Source: Bacteroidota bacterium
GTDB taxonomy: Bacteria > Bacteroidota > Bacteroidia > UKL13-3
DNA: 64,000 nt
Direction: 5' to 3'
Assembly (NCBI GenBank): GCA_030680835.1
Contig: JAUXUD010000053.1
Coordinates: forward strand, 62,001-126,000
The notes beneath the pieces were generated by a model, which saw only the letters and a list, made by a program, of their open reading frames with translations, made no database searches and was not told where the DNA came from. Position 1 is the first letter of the stretch, and each line of letters begins with the position of its first letter. The position numbers and the translations under genes were made by a program. Positions 44,571-54,321 of this stretch are shown piece by piece.

Positions 44571-45305
44571 ATGAGTTTTGAAATTGAACCCTGGATGGGC
44601 AGAACGGAATTGCTGCTGGGAAAGGAAAAATTACACCGCTTAATCAACTCAAATGTACTGGTTGTAGGTTTGGGTGGTGTAGGGGGTATAGCAGCCGAGA
44701 TGATTGCCCGAAGTGGCGTTGGCCGCATGACAATTGTGGATGCCGATACGGTTGAAGCCACAAACCGCAACCGGCAAATACCTGCACTTATAAGCACCGA
44801 AGGGATGGGTAAAGCCGAGGTGCTGGGCAAACGTATTTTGGATATTAATTCTGCTATTGAGCTTACCATAATTTCAGAATATTTCAGAAACCAGTTTACC
44901 CACGATGTGCTGGACAAAGGCAAGTTCGATTATGCCCTTGATTGTATAGATACCCTGGCACCAAAAGTGTTTTTTCTAAAAGCCTGCATTGATCGGAATA
45001 TTCCCGTTGTGAGCAGTATGGGAGCGGGTTCAAAGGTGGATCCCACCCAGGTTAAAGTAGCAGATATCTCGGAAACCTATAATTGCAAACTGGCCCGATA
45101 TACCCGAAAATATTTACATAAATTAGGCATTTACAAAGGTATTAAGGCGGTGTTTTCTGCTGAGGAACGATCAGCAGATGCAGGCTTAATGATGATCGAT
45201 GGCCGCAATAAAAAATCGGGCGTAGGAACCATAAGCTATATGCCAGCAGTGTTCGGGTGTACGGTAGCTTCCGTTGCCATCAGGGATTTGTGTGAGAGGA
45301 AATAA
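44571..45305 (+). CDS. tcdA: tRNA threonylcarbamoyladenosine dehydratase (TcdA/CsdL-like)
   Basis: The ATG at 44571 (MSFEIEPWMGRTELLLGK) is preferred to a TTG 9 bases upstream, giving 244 residues. The ThiF/E1-like fold has the ATP loop VVGLGGVGGIAAEMIARSG and the Asp-Arg switch (NRNRQIPAL). It cyclises t6A in tRNAs to ct6A. The R-L-x-R repeats match the TcdA rather than the MoeB/ThiF branch. It follows metF. Confidence 0.85.
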   Translation: MSFEIEPWMGRTELLLGKEKLHRLINSNVLVVGLGGVGGIAAEMIARSGVGRMTIVDADTVEATNRNRQIPALISTEGMGKAEVLGKRILDINSAIELTIISEYFRNQFTHDVLDKGKFDYALDCIDTLAPKVFFLKACIDRNIPVVSSMGAGSKVDPTQVKVADISETYNCKLARYTRKYLHKLGIYKGIKAVFSAEERSADAGLMMIDGRNKKSGVGTISYMPAVFGCTVASVAIRDLCERK

Positions 45306-45347
45306 TGGTAAAAAGGTAACATCCCCCAATGCATTTTCCCAACAATG

Positions 45348-45387
45348 TTTCCCGTAGGGGTCGGTCGCGACCGACCCCTACGGGAAA
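45348..45387. repeat. Perfect 40-bp palindrome between convergent genes
   Basis: The 20-base arm 45348-45367 (TTTCCCGTAGGGGTCGGTCG) is the exact reverse complement of 45368-45387, with no loop. The arm carries the GTAGGGG start seen at 26662. It lies between tcdA and the convergent acs gene, so it can act as a bidirectional terminator, and its sequence is that of a dispersed intergenic palindrome. Confidence 0.85.
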
Positions 45388-45421
45388 CGGGAAATTGTTT
45401 CCCTAATATGTTTAGGAATTC

Positions 45422-47329
45422 TTACCCATTCAAATTTTCTGCACCGGCCTTTATCGCATCTATTACCAATGGATCAATCAGCGTGCTGATATCTCCTAAA
45501 TTACTTGTATCACCTTCAGCTATTTTACGCAAGATGCGGCGCATAATTTTGCCGGAGCGGGTTTTGGGTAATGCGTTCACCATTTGAATTTTATCGGGTC
45601 GTGCAAACGCCCCAATCATTTTACTTACATGATTTCTTATTTCTGACCTTAAGACTTCTTCATCCGGTACATTCCGGTCGCAAATAACAAAGGCATAAAT
45701 TCCCTGCCCCTTAATTTCGTGCGGAAATGCAACTACGGCACTTTCTACTACATAACCATGTTCATCAATAGCATCCTCAACTTCTCCGGTTCCAATCCGG
45801 TGCCCCGAAACATTAATCACATCATCAACCCTTCCGGTTATCCGGTAATATCCATCTTCATCGCGTTTGCAACCATCGCCTGTAAAATAAAGGTTTGGAT
45901 AGGTGCTGAAATACATGGACCTGAACCGTTCGTGATCGCCATACAAACTACGTGCAATGCCGGGCCATGGAAATTTTATACATAGATTTCCTTCTACACC
46001 GTTGCCAGAAATTTCATTTCCTTTTTCATCAACCAATACAGGCTGAACACCCGGCAGTGGCAATGTGGCATATGCTGGTTTAAGTAAAGTAATACCTGCA
46101 AGAGGAGAAATTAAAATTCCGCCGGTTTCGGTTTGCCACCAGGTATCAACAATAGGGCAGTTTCCCTTGCCTGCATTTTGATGATACCAATGCCAGGCTT
46201 CTTCATTAATCGGTTCACCAACCGTACCCAATACTTTTAATGAACTTAAATCTTTTCCTTTAAAAGGTTCTTCACCGTGCAATTGTAAAGAACGGATTGC
46301 AGTTGGCGCGGTATAAAAATAATTTACCTTGTGCTTTTCAATCAAACTCCAGAATCTGCCGGTATCCGGATACGATGGAATGCCTTCAAACATTAAAGTA
46401 ACGGCTCCGTTTAAAAGCGGACCATAAACAATATAAGTGTGTCCGGTAACCCAGCCAATATCAGCTGTGCAGCAAAAAACATCCTGATCCTGATACTGAA
46501 AAACATTCTTAAAGGTATAAGCTGCATAAACCATATAACCGGCAGTGGTATGTAAAACACCTTTTGGTTTCCCGGTTGAACCCGATGTATATAAAATAAA
46601 TAAGGGGTCTTCACTATCCATGCTTTCTGCTTCATGCAAAGGGCTTGCCGCCGCCATCAGATCATTCCACCAGAGGTCTCTGCCGGCTTGCATTTGAACC
46701 GTAAATGATTTATGATTGAATACAATACAACGTTCAACACAGGGCGACAATTGCATGGCTTCATCTGCAATTTGTTTGAGTTCAACTTTCTTTTCACCCC
46801 GTATCATGCCATCTGCGGTAATCAATAATTTACATTCCGCATCATTTATTCTGTCGGCCAGCGATTGCGAAGAGAATCCTGCAAATACTACCGAATGGAT
46901 GGCACCCACACGTGCACAAGCCAGCATGGCAACTACAGCCTCGGGTACCATAGGTAAATAAATACAAATACGGTCGCCCTTTTTTACACCTTGCTGTATT
47001 AATACATTGGCAAATTGCTGAACCAATTCAAAGAGTTCGCCATAACTGATATGTCTTGATTTATCACCTGGGTTATTCGGTTCCCAGATAATTGCTGTTT
47101 GGTTCCTGCGGGTTGTCTGATGCCGGTCGAGGCAGTTTTCAGTAATATTTAATTTCCCGCTTCCGAACCACTTTACTTTGGGCTCTGTAAAATTCCATTC
47201 CAACACCTGGGTCCACTTTTGTTTCCATTCAAAATGTTCCGCAATCCCTGCCCAAAACGTTTCGGGATGTTCTATACTCTGGGTATATTGTTGGTGGTAT
47301 TCTTCAATCGTTTTTATTTGAGGGATCAT
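45422..47329 (-). CDS. acs: Acetyl-coenzyme A synthetase
   Basis: This 635-residue AMP-forming ligase converts acetate, ATP and CoA to acetyl-CoA. The phosphate-binding loop YTSGSTGKPKGVLHT, the A5 core TWWQTETGG, the hinge RVDDVINVSGHRIGTGEVE and the C-terminal lysine in KTRSGKIMRR (subject to acetylation in many bacteria) are all present. The length is normal. Confidence 0.96.
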   Translation of the reverse strand: MIPQIKTIEEYHQQYTQSIEHPETFWAGIAEHFEWKQKWTQVLEWNFTEPKVKWFGSGKLNITENCLDRHQTTRRNQTAIIWEPNNPGDKSRHISYGELFELVQQFANVLIQQGVKKGDRICIYLPMVPEAVVAMLACARVGAIHSVVFAGFSSQSLADRINDAECKLLITADGMIRGEKKVELKQIADEAMQLSPCVERCIVFNHKSFTVQMQAGRDLWWNDLMAAASPLHEAESMDSEDPLFILYTSGSTGKPKGVLHTTAGYMVYAAYTFKNVFQYQDQDVFCCTADIGWVTGHTYIVYGPLLNGAVTLMFEGIPSYPDTGRFWSLIEKHKVNYFYTAPTAIRSLQLHGEEPFKGKDLSSLKVLGTVGEPINEEAWHWYHQNAGKGNCPIVDTWWQTETGGILISPLAGITLLKPAYATLPLPGVQPVLVDEKGNEISGNGVEGNLCIKFPWPGIARSLYGDHERFRSMYFSTYPNLYFTGDGCKRDEDGYYRITGRVDDVINVSGHRIGTGEVEDAIDEHGYVVESAVVAFPHEIKGQGIYAFVICDRNVPDEEVLRSEIRNHVSKMIGAFARPDKIQMVNALPKTRSGKIMRRILRKIAEGDTSNLGDISTLIDPLVIDAIKAGAENLNG

Positions 47330-47410
47330 TTTAGTTCCATATAATTTATACGCAGTTTATAAAAACAATTCTACATATCAAAATATTCAAATTCAAATAA
47401 CTGTTTTTAC

Positions 47411-48613
47411 TTATTTTATCAACTCCTTTTTATTATTCCGGTTTTGTAAAAAAAACAACAGATTCAGCGATACCCTGACCAGCCAATAACAAGTGGCATT
47501 ATAGGCTTTATAAAAAAAACCGTAACGTTTATGGTATTGTATCCAGGATATATTGTCACAATCTTTCAATATCAATTCTTTTAAATAGTGTTCGGTTTGT
47601 CGGCAAAATTCCTCATCATGAATTTCGAGGTTGCATTCAATACTGCCAAAATCACTTAAATGGTTCAGGTTGTATGAACCCACGCTCATCCATTGTTTAT
47701 CAATCAATGCAACTTTGGCATGCATTACACTGGGGCGCCATTCAAACAACTCGATTCCGGCTTTTAGCATATCTTCATAAAAGTATTGGGTGGCGTGTTT
47801 TACAATTCCCACATCCGATATGGCACCCAAAACGATCCAGACTTTAACCCCTCTTTGGGCAGCATTTTTTAACATTCTTTTCAGGGCAATGGATGGAATA
47901 AAATAACTGGCCAGGATGATAATCTGATTTTCTGATTTTCGGATTTGCTGCCGGTATCTTCTGCTGATTCCAAACCGGGCCTGAAGCCAGTTGTTTTGCA
48001 ATACCCTTATATGAACAGGCAAATGGCCAATACTTGAACCTTGTGAAACAAGCTTTGACTTATGTTTAATTCTTGAATGAACCGTGTGCAGGGTACTGTT
48101 ACAAATCTGTAGCAAATCCTGAATCACTTTACCCTCGGTCATCAGGGCAAAATCGAGCCAGGGTGTTTTGTGGGTATATTCACTATAGGGATTTGAAATA
48201 TTAATGCCTCCGATCAAAGCAGTTTGTTCATCAAAAATCATTATTTTATGATGCAGGCGCATGCCCATATGCAGATATTTCCCCAGTTTAAAAGGAGAAT
48301 AGAAAAACAATTGAATTCCTGCTTCCTGAAATTTTCGCTTCCAGTTTTCCGGGAAATTCTGACTCCCATATCCGTCAAGTACCACATAAATTTTTACCCC
48401 ACGCAATGCTGCATCCGTGAGTAAATCAGCAATAATTTTCCCGGTTGTGTCCGGTTCAAAAATATATATCTGAAAATGTATTTCGTACTGTGCTTCTTTA
48501 ATACTTTTTTCAAGCTGAGAAAAAAAAGCTTTTCCACTTTGCAATAATTGCAGACTATTGCCGTACCTGATGGGATATATTCCCAATCTTCTTCGCAACG
48601 CAATGTTTTTCAA
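47411..48613 (-). CDS. Cardiolipin synthase-like phospholipase D family protein
   Basis: This 400-residue protein has two HKD motifs: HHKIMIFDEQTALIGG and HAKVALIDKQWMSVGSYN. This double layout marks the PLD superfamily transferases that join two phosphatidylglycerols into cardiolipin. There is no N-terminal transmembrane pair as in ClsA, so it is closer to the ClsB/YbhO type. Its start overlaps the histidine kinase stop by 4 bases, which suggests co-regulated envelope remodelling. Confidence 0.85.
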   Translation of the reverse strand: MKNIALRRRLGIYPIRYGNSLQLLQSGKAFFSQLEKSIKEAQYEIHFQIYIFEPDTTGKIIADLLTDAALRGVKIYVVLDGYGSQNFPENWKRKFQEAGIQLFFYSPFKLGKYLHMGMRLHHKIMIFDEQTALIGGINISNPYSEYTHKTPWLDFALMTEGKVIQDLLQICNSTLHTVHSRIKHKSKLVSQGSSIGHLPVHIRVLQNNWLQARFGISRRYRQQIRKSENQIIILASYFIPSIALKRMLKNAAQRGVKVWIVLGAISDVGIVKHATQYFYEDMLKAGIELFEWRPSVMHAKVALIDKQWMSVGSYNLNHLSDFGSIECNLEIHDEEFCRQTEHYLKELILKDCDNISWIQYHKRYGFFYKAYNATCYWLVRVSLNLLFFLQNRNNKKELIK

Positions 48614-49989
48614 ACTCCCAATTGTATTACATTCGGTAACTGAACTTTAATCCGGGTTCCAATACCTTCCTCCGAATGTACCGAAATATTCCCCTGGTGA
48701 ATGTCAATTGTTTTCTTCACCAGCGATAATCCAATTCCGTACCCATGTACGCTCCGGGTTTGGTTCGAACGGTAAAAGGGTTCAAAAATATATGGTAATT
48801 CTTCCTGGTTAATGCCCACTCCTTTATCTTCTATATAAATTTCGATAAAGTATTTGTTGAAATTTACTTTGCACAAGCATTTATGATCAATGGAAAATTT
48901 ACAGGCATTGTCCATTAGGTTGATAAAGGCCGATTTTAGCAATGAAAAATCTCCAAAGGTGTGCAACAATTCATCGTCTTCAGGAAAATCACCCCATTCC
49001 AGTTGTACTTTAAACCGGTTTTTCAAACGCATAAGTTCCTCACGCGATTCAATAATCACTTCAAGTATTGATATTTTTTTGAATGAGGTATGCGGGAAAT
49101 CGGCATTGGCTCTTGCCAGTTCAGCCAAACTGTTTATAAGTTGAATCTGGTTTTGAATATCATCCAGTAAGGATTGAAAGGTTTGAATATATTCTTCTTC
49201 GTTTCGTTTATGTAAGAGCAATACTTCAATCTGCCCTTTCATAACTGTTAAAGGGGTTCGAAATTCGTGTGAAGCATTTGAAACAAAAGATTTTTGAATG
49301 ATAAAAGAATTTTCAAGCCGCTCAAGCATCTTGTTAAACACAATGGCCAAATGGGCAATTTCATCTTTCCCATTACCTTCATTAACCCGTTCGTGCAGGT
49401 TTTTTTCGTTAATCATGGCTACCTGACTCACTACCAAACTTATGGGTTTGAGGGCCTGTTGTGAGAAAATCCACCCGCTTGCCGCCACCACAAAAATGGA
49501 GGTAAAAAATAAAACCATTAACAGGTACATTAAAAATTTAATTTTCTCATGGCCCACTTTATCTATAGCGCTCGAAACTACATAATAGTTACCTGTTTGG
49601 TGAGGCACTATATACGAAATATACTCAGTATCACTTTTACTTATACTGTATTCCGAATTGTCATTAAATAACTTCTCCATTAAATCCAGTTCAATTTTTG
49701 AAGGAGCATGTGATGAAAAAATCTGGTTTTTATTTGAGTCTAAAATTAAAAGCTGTTCGCTGGGATAACGGTTTAAACCTTTTACATAAAGCAGTTTTAA
49801 TATGTCAACTGTTAATTCCTTTTTATCCAGAAAAGTGCTTACCGTATTTTTTGATCTTTTTTTAACCCGGTCGGGAAACTGGCTCTTTCTGAAAAGGTCT
49901 GAAAATTGGTAAGTAAAAATCGAAAAAACCAATAAGATTGCCGCTACAATGCCTGTAAATTTAATGGTAAGAATGCTCTTAATATTCAT
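48610..49989 (-). CDS. Sensor histidine kinase
   Basis: This 459-residue protein has TM1 (residues 10-29), a short periplasmic sensor, TM2 (153-175), a HAMP segment (about 175-225), a HisKA box with His241 in SNASHEFRTPL, and HATPase_c motifs near the C-terminus (DNACKF, DKGVGINQEELPYIFEPF, YGIGLSLVKK). It pairs with the OmpR-type regulator upstream, with 18 bases between them, and overlaps the cardiolipin synthase gene downstream. Confidence 0.9.
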   Translation of the reverse strand: MNIKSILTIKFTGIVAAILLVFSIFTYQFSDLFRKSQFPDRVKKRSKNTVSTFLDKKELTVDILKLLYVKGLNRYPSEQLLILDSNKNQIFSSHAPSKIELDLMEKLFNDNSEYSISKSDTEYISYIVPHQTGNYYVVSSAIDKVGHEKIKFLMYLLMVLFFTSIFVVAASGWIFSQQALKPISLVVSQVAMINEKNLHERVNEGNGKDEIAHLAIVFNKMLERLENSFIIQKSFVSNASHEFRTPLTVMKGQIEVLLLHKRNEEEYIQTFQSLLDDIQNQIQLINSLAELARANADFPHTSFKKISILEVIIESREELMRLKNRFKVQLEWGDFPEDDELLHTFGDFSLLKSAFINLMDNACKFSIDHKCLCKVNFNKYFIEIYIEDKGVGINQEELPYIFEPFYRSNQTRSVHGYGIGLSLVKKTIDIHQGNISVHSEEGIGTRIKVQLPNVIQLGV

Positions 49990-50007
49990 GCTTTACAGGC
50001 TTTATCG

Positions 50008-50688
50008 TTAATCTTCAGTTTTAATAATATAACCCATTCCAACCATGGTATGAATTATTTTTGTAGGAAATTCCTTGTCTATTTTTTTTCTTAAAAAATT
50101 TATATAAACATCAATCACATTTGTGCTTGTATCGAAACTTGAATCCCATACTTTTTCCGAAATTTCAGCTCTTGAAATAACTCTGTTTTTGTTCCGCAGC
50201 AAATATTCAAGCAAGCCAAATTCCTTCGCGGTTAAATCTATCGTTTTGCCCCCTCTTCGTACTACTTTTCTGTCCAGATCCAGTTCCAGGTCATGCAGTT
50301 TAATAACACGCTGTTCATGCATATTATCAGTAAACCGTTTGGTTAATGCACGCAGCCGGGCAAGTAATTCCTTAAACTCAAAAGGCTTCACCAGGTAATC
50401 ATCTGCACCTGCATCCAATCCCACTACTTTGTCGTCTGTTGATCCCAGCGCCGTTAACATTAATATAGGCGTTTTAATACCTTCGTTTCTCAATTGTTTG
50501 GCTACTTCCAGCCCATTTATATATGGAATAAGTACGTCTAAAATTATCACATCATAATAATTCTCACCTGCCATTTTTTTAGCAAAATAACCATCAAAAA
50601 CAACAGTTACTTCATAAGATTGTTCCTCTAAACCCTGCTTTAAAAATGAGGCAACTTTGGGTTCATCTTCTACTATTAGTATTTTCAT
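50008..50688 (-). CDS. OmpR-family response regulator
   Basis: This 226-residue protein has a receiver domain (Asp51 in ILDVLIP; acidic pocket Glu7-Asp8; Lys101) and a winged-helix DNA-binding domain (VRRGGKTIDLTAKEFGLLEYLLRNKN, then VWDSSFDTSTNVIDVYINFLRKKID). It is phosphorylated by the downstream sensor kinase. The order regulator-kinase-cardiolipin synthase suggests envelope stress as the signal. Confidence 0.92.
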   Translation of the reverse strand: MKILIVEDEPKVASFLKQGLEEQSYEVTVVFDGYFAKKMAGENYYDVIILDVLIPYINGLEVAKQLRNEGIKTPILMLTALGSTDDKVVGLDAGADDYLVKPFEFKELLARLRALTKRFTDNMHEQRVIKLHDLELDLDRKVVRRGGKTIDLTAKEFGLLEYLLRNKNRVISRAEISEKVWDSSFDTSTNVIDVYINFLRKKIDKEFPTKIIHTMVGMGYIIKTED

Positions 50689-50783
50689 AATTTTTAATTA
50701 TTTTATAACACAATTTAATAGATAAGCTTTTAAATAGCATTAAAAATAAGTTAAATATTGGTTAATGTTAAGTTTTTTTTTAA

Positions 50784-51125
50784 TTATCCACCGGCTTTTT
50801 TCGCTTTATAACCTTCTTTTAACAAGTATGTCAGTATTTTATCTCTAAAATCACCCTGTATTAAAATTTCTTCTCCTTTCACACTTCCACCTACCCCACA
50901 AAACTTTTTAAGTGCTGAACCCAGTATTGTCAAATCTTCATTGTTACCAATAAAACCGTTTATTCGGGTTACCACTTTACCACCACCTTTTCGGTCTAAA
51001 AATAGTTTTAAGTTTTGTTGTCCGGGCAAAAGCGTTAAATGGGTACCTTCAATATTTTCTACATACTTAAATTGTTCATCAGTTGAATACACAACCCCGC
51101 TCCGGTTTTTATTTTTATTGCTCAT
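50784..51125 (-). CDS. SUI1/eIF1-like translation factor (YciH-like)
   Basis: The ATG at 51125 ([19 protein letters not shown]) gives 113 residues. The C-terminal SUI1 fold is seen in the [14 protein letters not shown] strand pair and [22 protein letters not shown], the family hallmark, with a C-terminal KKAGG. Bacterial YciH proteins act on start-codon fidelity in some systems; the role here is inferred. It follows the lipid kinase gene with a 26-base gap. Confidence 0.82.
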   Translation of the reverse strand: MSNKNKNRSGVVYSTDEQFKYVENIEGTHLTLLPGQQNLKLFLDRKGGGKVVTRINGFIGNNEDLTILGSALKKFCGVGGSVKGEEILIQGDFRDKILTYLLKEGYKAKKAGG

Positions 51126-51151
51126 CAGGTTCAATTAAAGAATATTTTTAA

Positions 51152-52081
51152 TCAGGGCAAAATAATATTTAATGATAAAGGATTTACCTGGATATTTAAA
51201 TTATTGTCAAGCAAAACGGGTTCTCCGTCAATATTAACATGTCCGGCATTTTTACGCATTACCTGTATATTTTTTCCTGTATATGTTTTAACGTTTCTAT
51301 CTTTATTTATGTTCTTCATAAATAAATGACTGATTAAACCTAAAGCATTCCAAAATTTAAATTCTTCTATAATGGTAATATTAAAAATACCATCATCAAA
51401 TATTGCTCCGGGAGCAATATAGGCATTATTGCCAAATTGGGTTCCGTTGCATATTACCAGCATAAAAGCCTTTTGGGTATATTGTTTTCCATCAATAACT
51501 AATTCATAGGTTTGAGACTTGTATGCATACAGTTCCTTTAAGGTAATTCTAATATAGTTACTAAAACCCCGGGTTCTTGATCCTGCAAACAAACTGCTTA
51601 CATGGGCATCAAATCCAACCCCGCATACATTAATAAAGGTCTGATCATTTACCATCCCTGTATCTACTTTTTTTATGTTGAACCGATTAATTATTTCAAG
51701 CGACTTTTGAACGCTTAATGGAATTCCCAATTCGCGGGCAAAGCCATTGCCTGAACCCATGGGTACGATACCCAATGCAATTTCCGAACCTGCCAAATGC
51801 CTTGCAATATTGTTGATGGTTCCATCACCCCCGACAGCGATAATGGCATCCAACTGTTTATGCTTCCCATCTGACGCAATGGCAATGGTTTCTGCCTCAC
51901 TTTCCGAAACTGAATATTCAATATCAAAAATAGTTTGATCAATTACACGATCAATTATTTGTGGAATCCCTTTTTTGTTCTTTCCTCCCGACAGCGGATT
52001 GATTATAAATTTTATTTTTTTCTTCACTTTTAAACTGCTCCGGTCATTTTTCAAATGTAAAATAATTGATTCGTTTAACAA
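51152..52081 (-). CDS. Diacylglycerol/lipid kinase family protein (YegS/BmrU-like)
   Basis: This 309-residue protein has the DAGK catalytic core: INPLSGGKNKKGIP, VGGDGTINNIARHL (GGDGT loop, Asp near residue 84) and GSGNGFARELGIP. These form the ATP-binding fold of diacylglycerol, sphingosine and related lipid kinases. The lipid target is unknown. It starts the operon with the SUI1-like gene. Confidence 0.87.
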   Translation of the reverse strand: MLNESIILHLKNDRSSLKVKKKIKFIINPLSGGKNKKGIPQIIDRVIDQTIFDIEYSVSESEAETIAIASDGKHKQLDAIIAVGGDGTINNIARHLAGSEIALGIVPMGSGNGFARELGIPLSVQKSLEIINRFNIKKVDTGMVNDQTFINVCGVGFDAHVSSLFAGSRTRGFSNYIRITLKELYAYKSQTYELVIDGKQYTQKAFMLVICNGTQFGNNAYIAPGAIFDDGIFNITIIEEFKFWNALGLISHLFMKNINKDRNVKTYTGKNIQVMRKNAGHVNIDGEPVLLDNNLNIQVNPLSLNIILP

Positions 52082-52180
52082 TTCTTATTAATCGTCAATT
52101 ATTTTCAATAAACCGGCCACTGGATAAGTGCTATCAGCCAATGGACAACAATATTTCACTTAAAAACTTTGGCACAACTA

Positions 52181-52210
52181 TTGTCACCGTCAAACATCTT
52201 ATTATATTTG
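52181..52210 (+). promoter_or_regulatory. Bacteroidota-type promoter of clpP
   Basis: TTG at 52181-52183 (-33 element) and TATATTTG at 52203-52210 (-7, a full TAnnTTTG match) are separated by 19 bases, the spacing expected for Bacteroidota sigma-AB. The -7 box ends 19 bases before the clpP ATG. Confidence 0.6.
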
Positions 52211-52229
52211 ACCAAAAAGGAACAAACGT

Positions 52230-52919
52230 ATGAATATTGGAAAAGAGTTTCGCAACTATGCCGTGAAACATAAAGGCATAAGCAGCATGAAAATGGATGC
52301 TTACATTGAAAGCTCCATGGAAGGTATGACGCGCACCGTTATTGAAGAGCGTCCGATGAACTTCCGCGAAATCGATGTGTTTTCGCGCTTAATGGCCGAT
52401 CGTATCCTGTTTTTAGGGATGCCCATTGACGATTATGTGGCCAATATTGTGCAGGCTCAGCTCCTGTTTTTAGATTCAATGGATGCCCGCCGCGATATAC
52501 AAATGTATATCAATAGTCCGGGTGGTTCGGTGTATGCCGGACTCGGAATTTATGACACGATGCAATGGGTGAACCCCAGTGTGGCAACCATTTGTACCGG
52601 TTTGGCTGCCTCAATGGCAGCAGTTTTATTGTGTGCCGGCGAAAAAGGCAAGCGCAGTGCACTTCCACATGCGCGTGTTATGATTCATCAACCTTTGGGA
52701 GGGGCACAGGGACAAGCTTCTGATATAGAAATAACTGCACGGGAGATTCAGAAATTAAAAAAAGAATTATACGATATCATTGCAGACCATACCGGTCAGC
52801 CTTTTGATAAAGTACAGGCCGACAGCGACCGTGATTACTGGATGATTGCTGCAGAAGCCAAAGAGTACGGGATGATTGATGATGTTTTAATGAAACACAA
52901 AAAAGAAGAAACCAAATAA
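52230..52919 (+). CDS. clpP: ATP-dependent Clp protease, proteolytic subunit
   Basis: This 229-residue serine protease forms the ClpP barrel that ClpX feeds. The active site is [11 protein letters not shown] (Ser128) and [15 protein letters not shown] (His153), with the catalytic Asp in the C-terminal third. The length, with a short N-terminal extension, is normal. A promoter with a good -33/-7 pair lies upstream. clpX follows 116 bases downstream. Confidence 0.96.
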   Translation: MNIGKEFRNYAVKHKGISSMKMDAYIESSMEGMTRTVIEERPMNFREIDVFSRLMADRILFLGMPIDDYVANIVQAQLLFLDSMDARRDIQMYINSPGGSVYAGLGIYDTMQWVNPSVATICTGLAASMAAVLLCAGEKGKRSALPHARVMIHQPLGGAQGQASDIEITAREIQKLKKELYDIIADHTGQPFDKVQADSDRDYWMIAAEAKEYGMIDDVLMKHKKEETK

Positions 52920-52965
52920 CCCTTTGCCCAGAAAGGTAAATTCAAAACAAATTCATTAACTTTGC

Positions 52966-52991
52966 AGGCTGCCCATAAAAAACGGCAGCCT
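52966..52991 (+). terminator. Hairpin between clpP and clpX
   Basis: AGGCTGCC (52966-52973) and GGCAGCCT (52984-52991) pair perfectly around a 10-base loop. A TAACTTTG -7-like box (52957-52964) lies just before it. The stem may be a weak clpP terminator or sit in the clpX leader. Confidence 0.5.
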
Positions 52992-53035
52992 GTACTGTTT
53001 AATAATAGGGTATCAGAATGTGTAAATTATAGTTC

Positions 53036-54271
53036 ATGGCAAAAAAGAAAGAAGATCATTGTTCATTTTGCGGCCGGGCCCGCAGCGAGGTTAATTACTT
53101 AATCTCCGGGCTGGATGCACTGATTTGTGAAAGCTGTATCAGTCAGGCATTTCGCATTATCAATGAAGACCAGGAAAGCACGCAGAAAAAAGCAGCTGAG
53201 CCCAATATTAAGTTGCTCAAACCCATCGAAATTAAAGAACATCTTGATAAATACGTTATAGGCCAGATTGATGCAAAAAAAGTATTAAGCGTTGCGGTAT
53301 ATAATCATTTTAAGCGAATCACTTCAAAAAACACTTCCAATGATGTGGAACTGGAAAAGTCAAATATTTTATTGGTTGGTGAAACGGGTACCGGTAAAAC
53401 CTTATTGGCCAAAACGCTGGCGAAAATTCTTCAGGTACCTTTTTGCATTGCAGATGCAACAGTACTTACCGAAGCCGGTTATGTGGGCGAAGATGTTGAA
53501 AGCGTGCTGAGCCGTTTGTTGCAGGCTGCAAATTATGATGTTGCAGCCGCCGAAAGAGGTATTGTTTATATTGATGAAATTGACAAGATCAGCCGCAAAA
53601 GTGATAACCCAAGCATAACCCGCGATGTAAGCGGCGAAGGAGTACAACAGGCTTTACTTAAAATACTTGAGGGAAGTGTAGCCAATGTGCCGCCACAAGG
53701 GGGACGTAAACATCCCGAGCAAAAAATGATTCAGATAAATACTGAAAATATACTGTTTATCTGCGGGGGTGCTTTTGATGGAATAGAAAAAATAATTACC
53801 CGGCGTATACAAACCCAGGCAATCGGTTTCAAAAATAAGGATGCCAAAGCGATTCAGGAAGACGCTACCATGCTGCAATTTGTATCACCCGCCGATTTAC
53901 GCAGCTATGGCCTAATCCCCGAAATAATAGGTCGTTTACCAGTTTTATGTCATCTTGATCCCCTCGATAAGGCCATCTTAAAGCGTATTTTGGTAGAACC
54001 TAAAAATGCTTTAATCAAACAATATATCCATCTGTTTTCACTCGAAGGAATTACCCTGAGCTTTGATGATGAAGTAATAAACATGATTGTGGATACCGCT
54101 TTTGAATTAAAACTGGGCGCCAGAGGTTTACGCAGTATCTGCGAATCCATCATGATTGATTATATGTACGATACACCCGGAAACCAAACACTCAAAAAAC
54201 TCGTAATAAGCGCAGAAGAAGCCCGCATAAAAATGGAACAAATCCGCTTAAAAAACTACCAGGCAGCATAA
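53036..54271 (+). CDS. clpX: ATP-dependent Clp protease ATP-binding subunit ClpX
   Basis: This 411-residue AAA+ unfoldase starts with a zinc-binding domain (CSFCGR and CESCI, a C4 site), then Walker A GETGTGKT and Walker B YIDEIDK, and the pore loop YVGEDVE. It pairs with ClpP. The length is typical. Its promoter region overlaps the hairpin after clpP. Confidence 0.97.
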   Translation: MAKKKEDHCSFCGRARSEVNYLISGLDALICESCISQAFRIINEDQESTQKKAAEPNIKLLKPIEIKEHLDKYVIGQIDAKKVLSVAVYNHFKRITSKNTSNDVELEKSNILLVGETGTGKTLLAKTLAKILQVPFCIADATVLTEAGYVGEDVESVLSRLLQAANYDVAAAERGIVYIDEIDKISRKSDNPSITRDVSGEGVQQALLKILEGSVANVPPQGGRKHPEQKMIQINTENILFICGGAFDGIEKIITRRIQTQAIGFKNKDAKAIQEDATMLQFVSPADLRSYGLIPEIIGRLPVLCHLDPLDKAILKRILVEPKNALIKQYIHLFSLEGITLSFDDEVINMIVDTAFELKLGARGLRSICESIMIDYMYDTPGNQTLKKLVISAEEARIKMEQIRLKNYQAA

Positions 54272-54284
54272 ATCAAACATCCTA

Positions 54285-54320
54285 CATACATCGTACATTG
54301 TACATCGTACATCGTACATT
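54285..54320 (-). repeat. Tandem heptamer array, copy 4 (opposite orientation)
   Basis: About five units read as ACATCGTACATTGT, the reverse complement of the GTACGAT/GTACAAT array. It starts 13 bases after clpX and lies between that gene and the convergent kinase-fold gene. Confidence 0.9.
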
Positions 54321-54321
54321 C

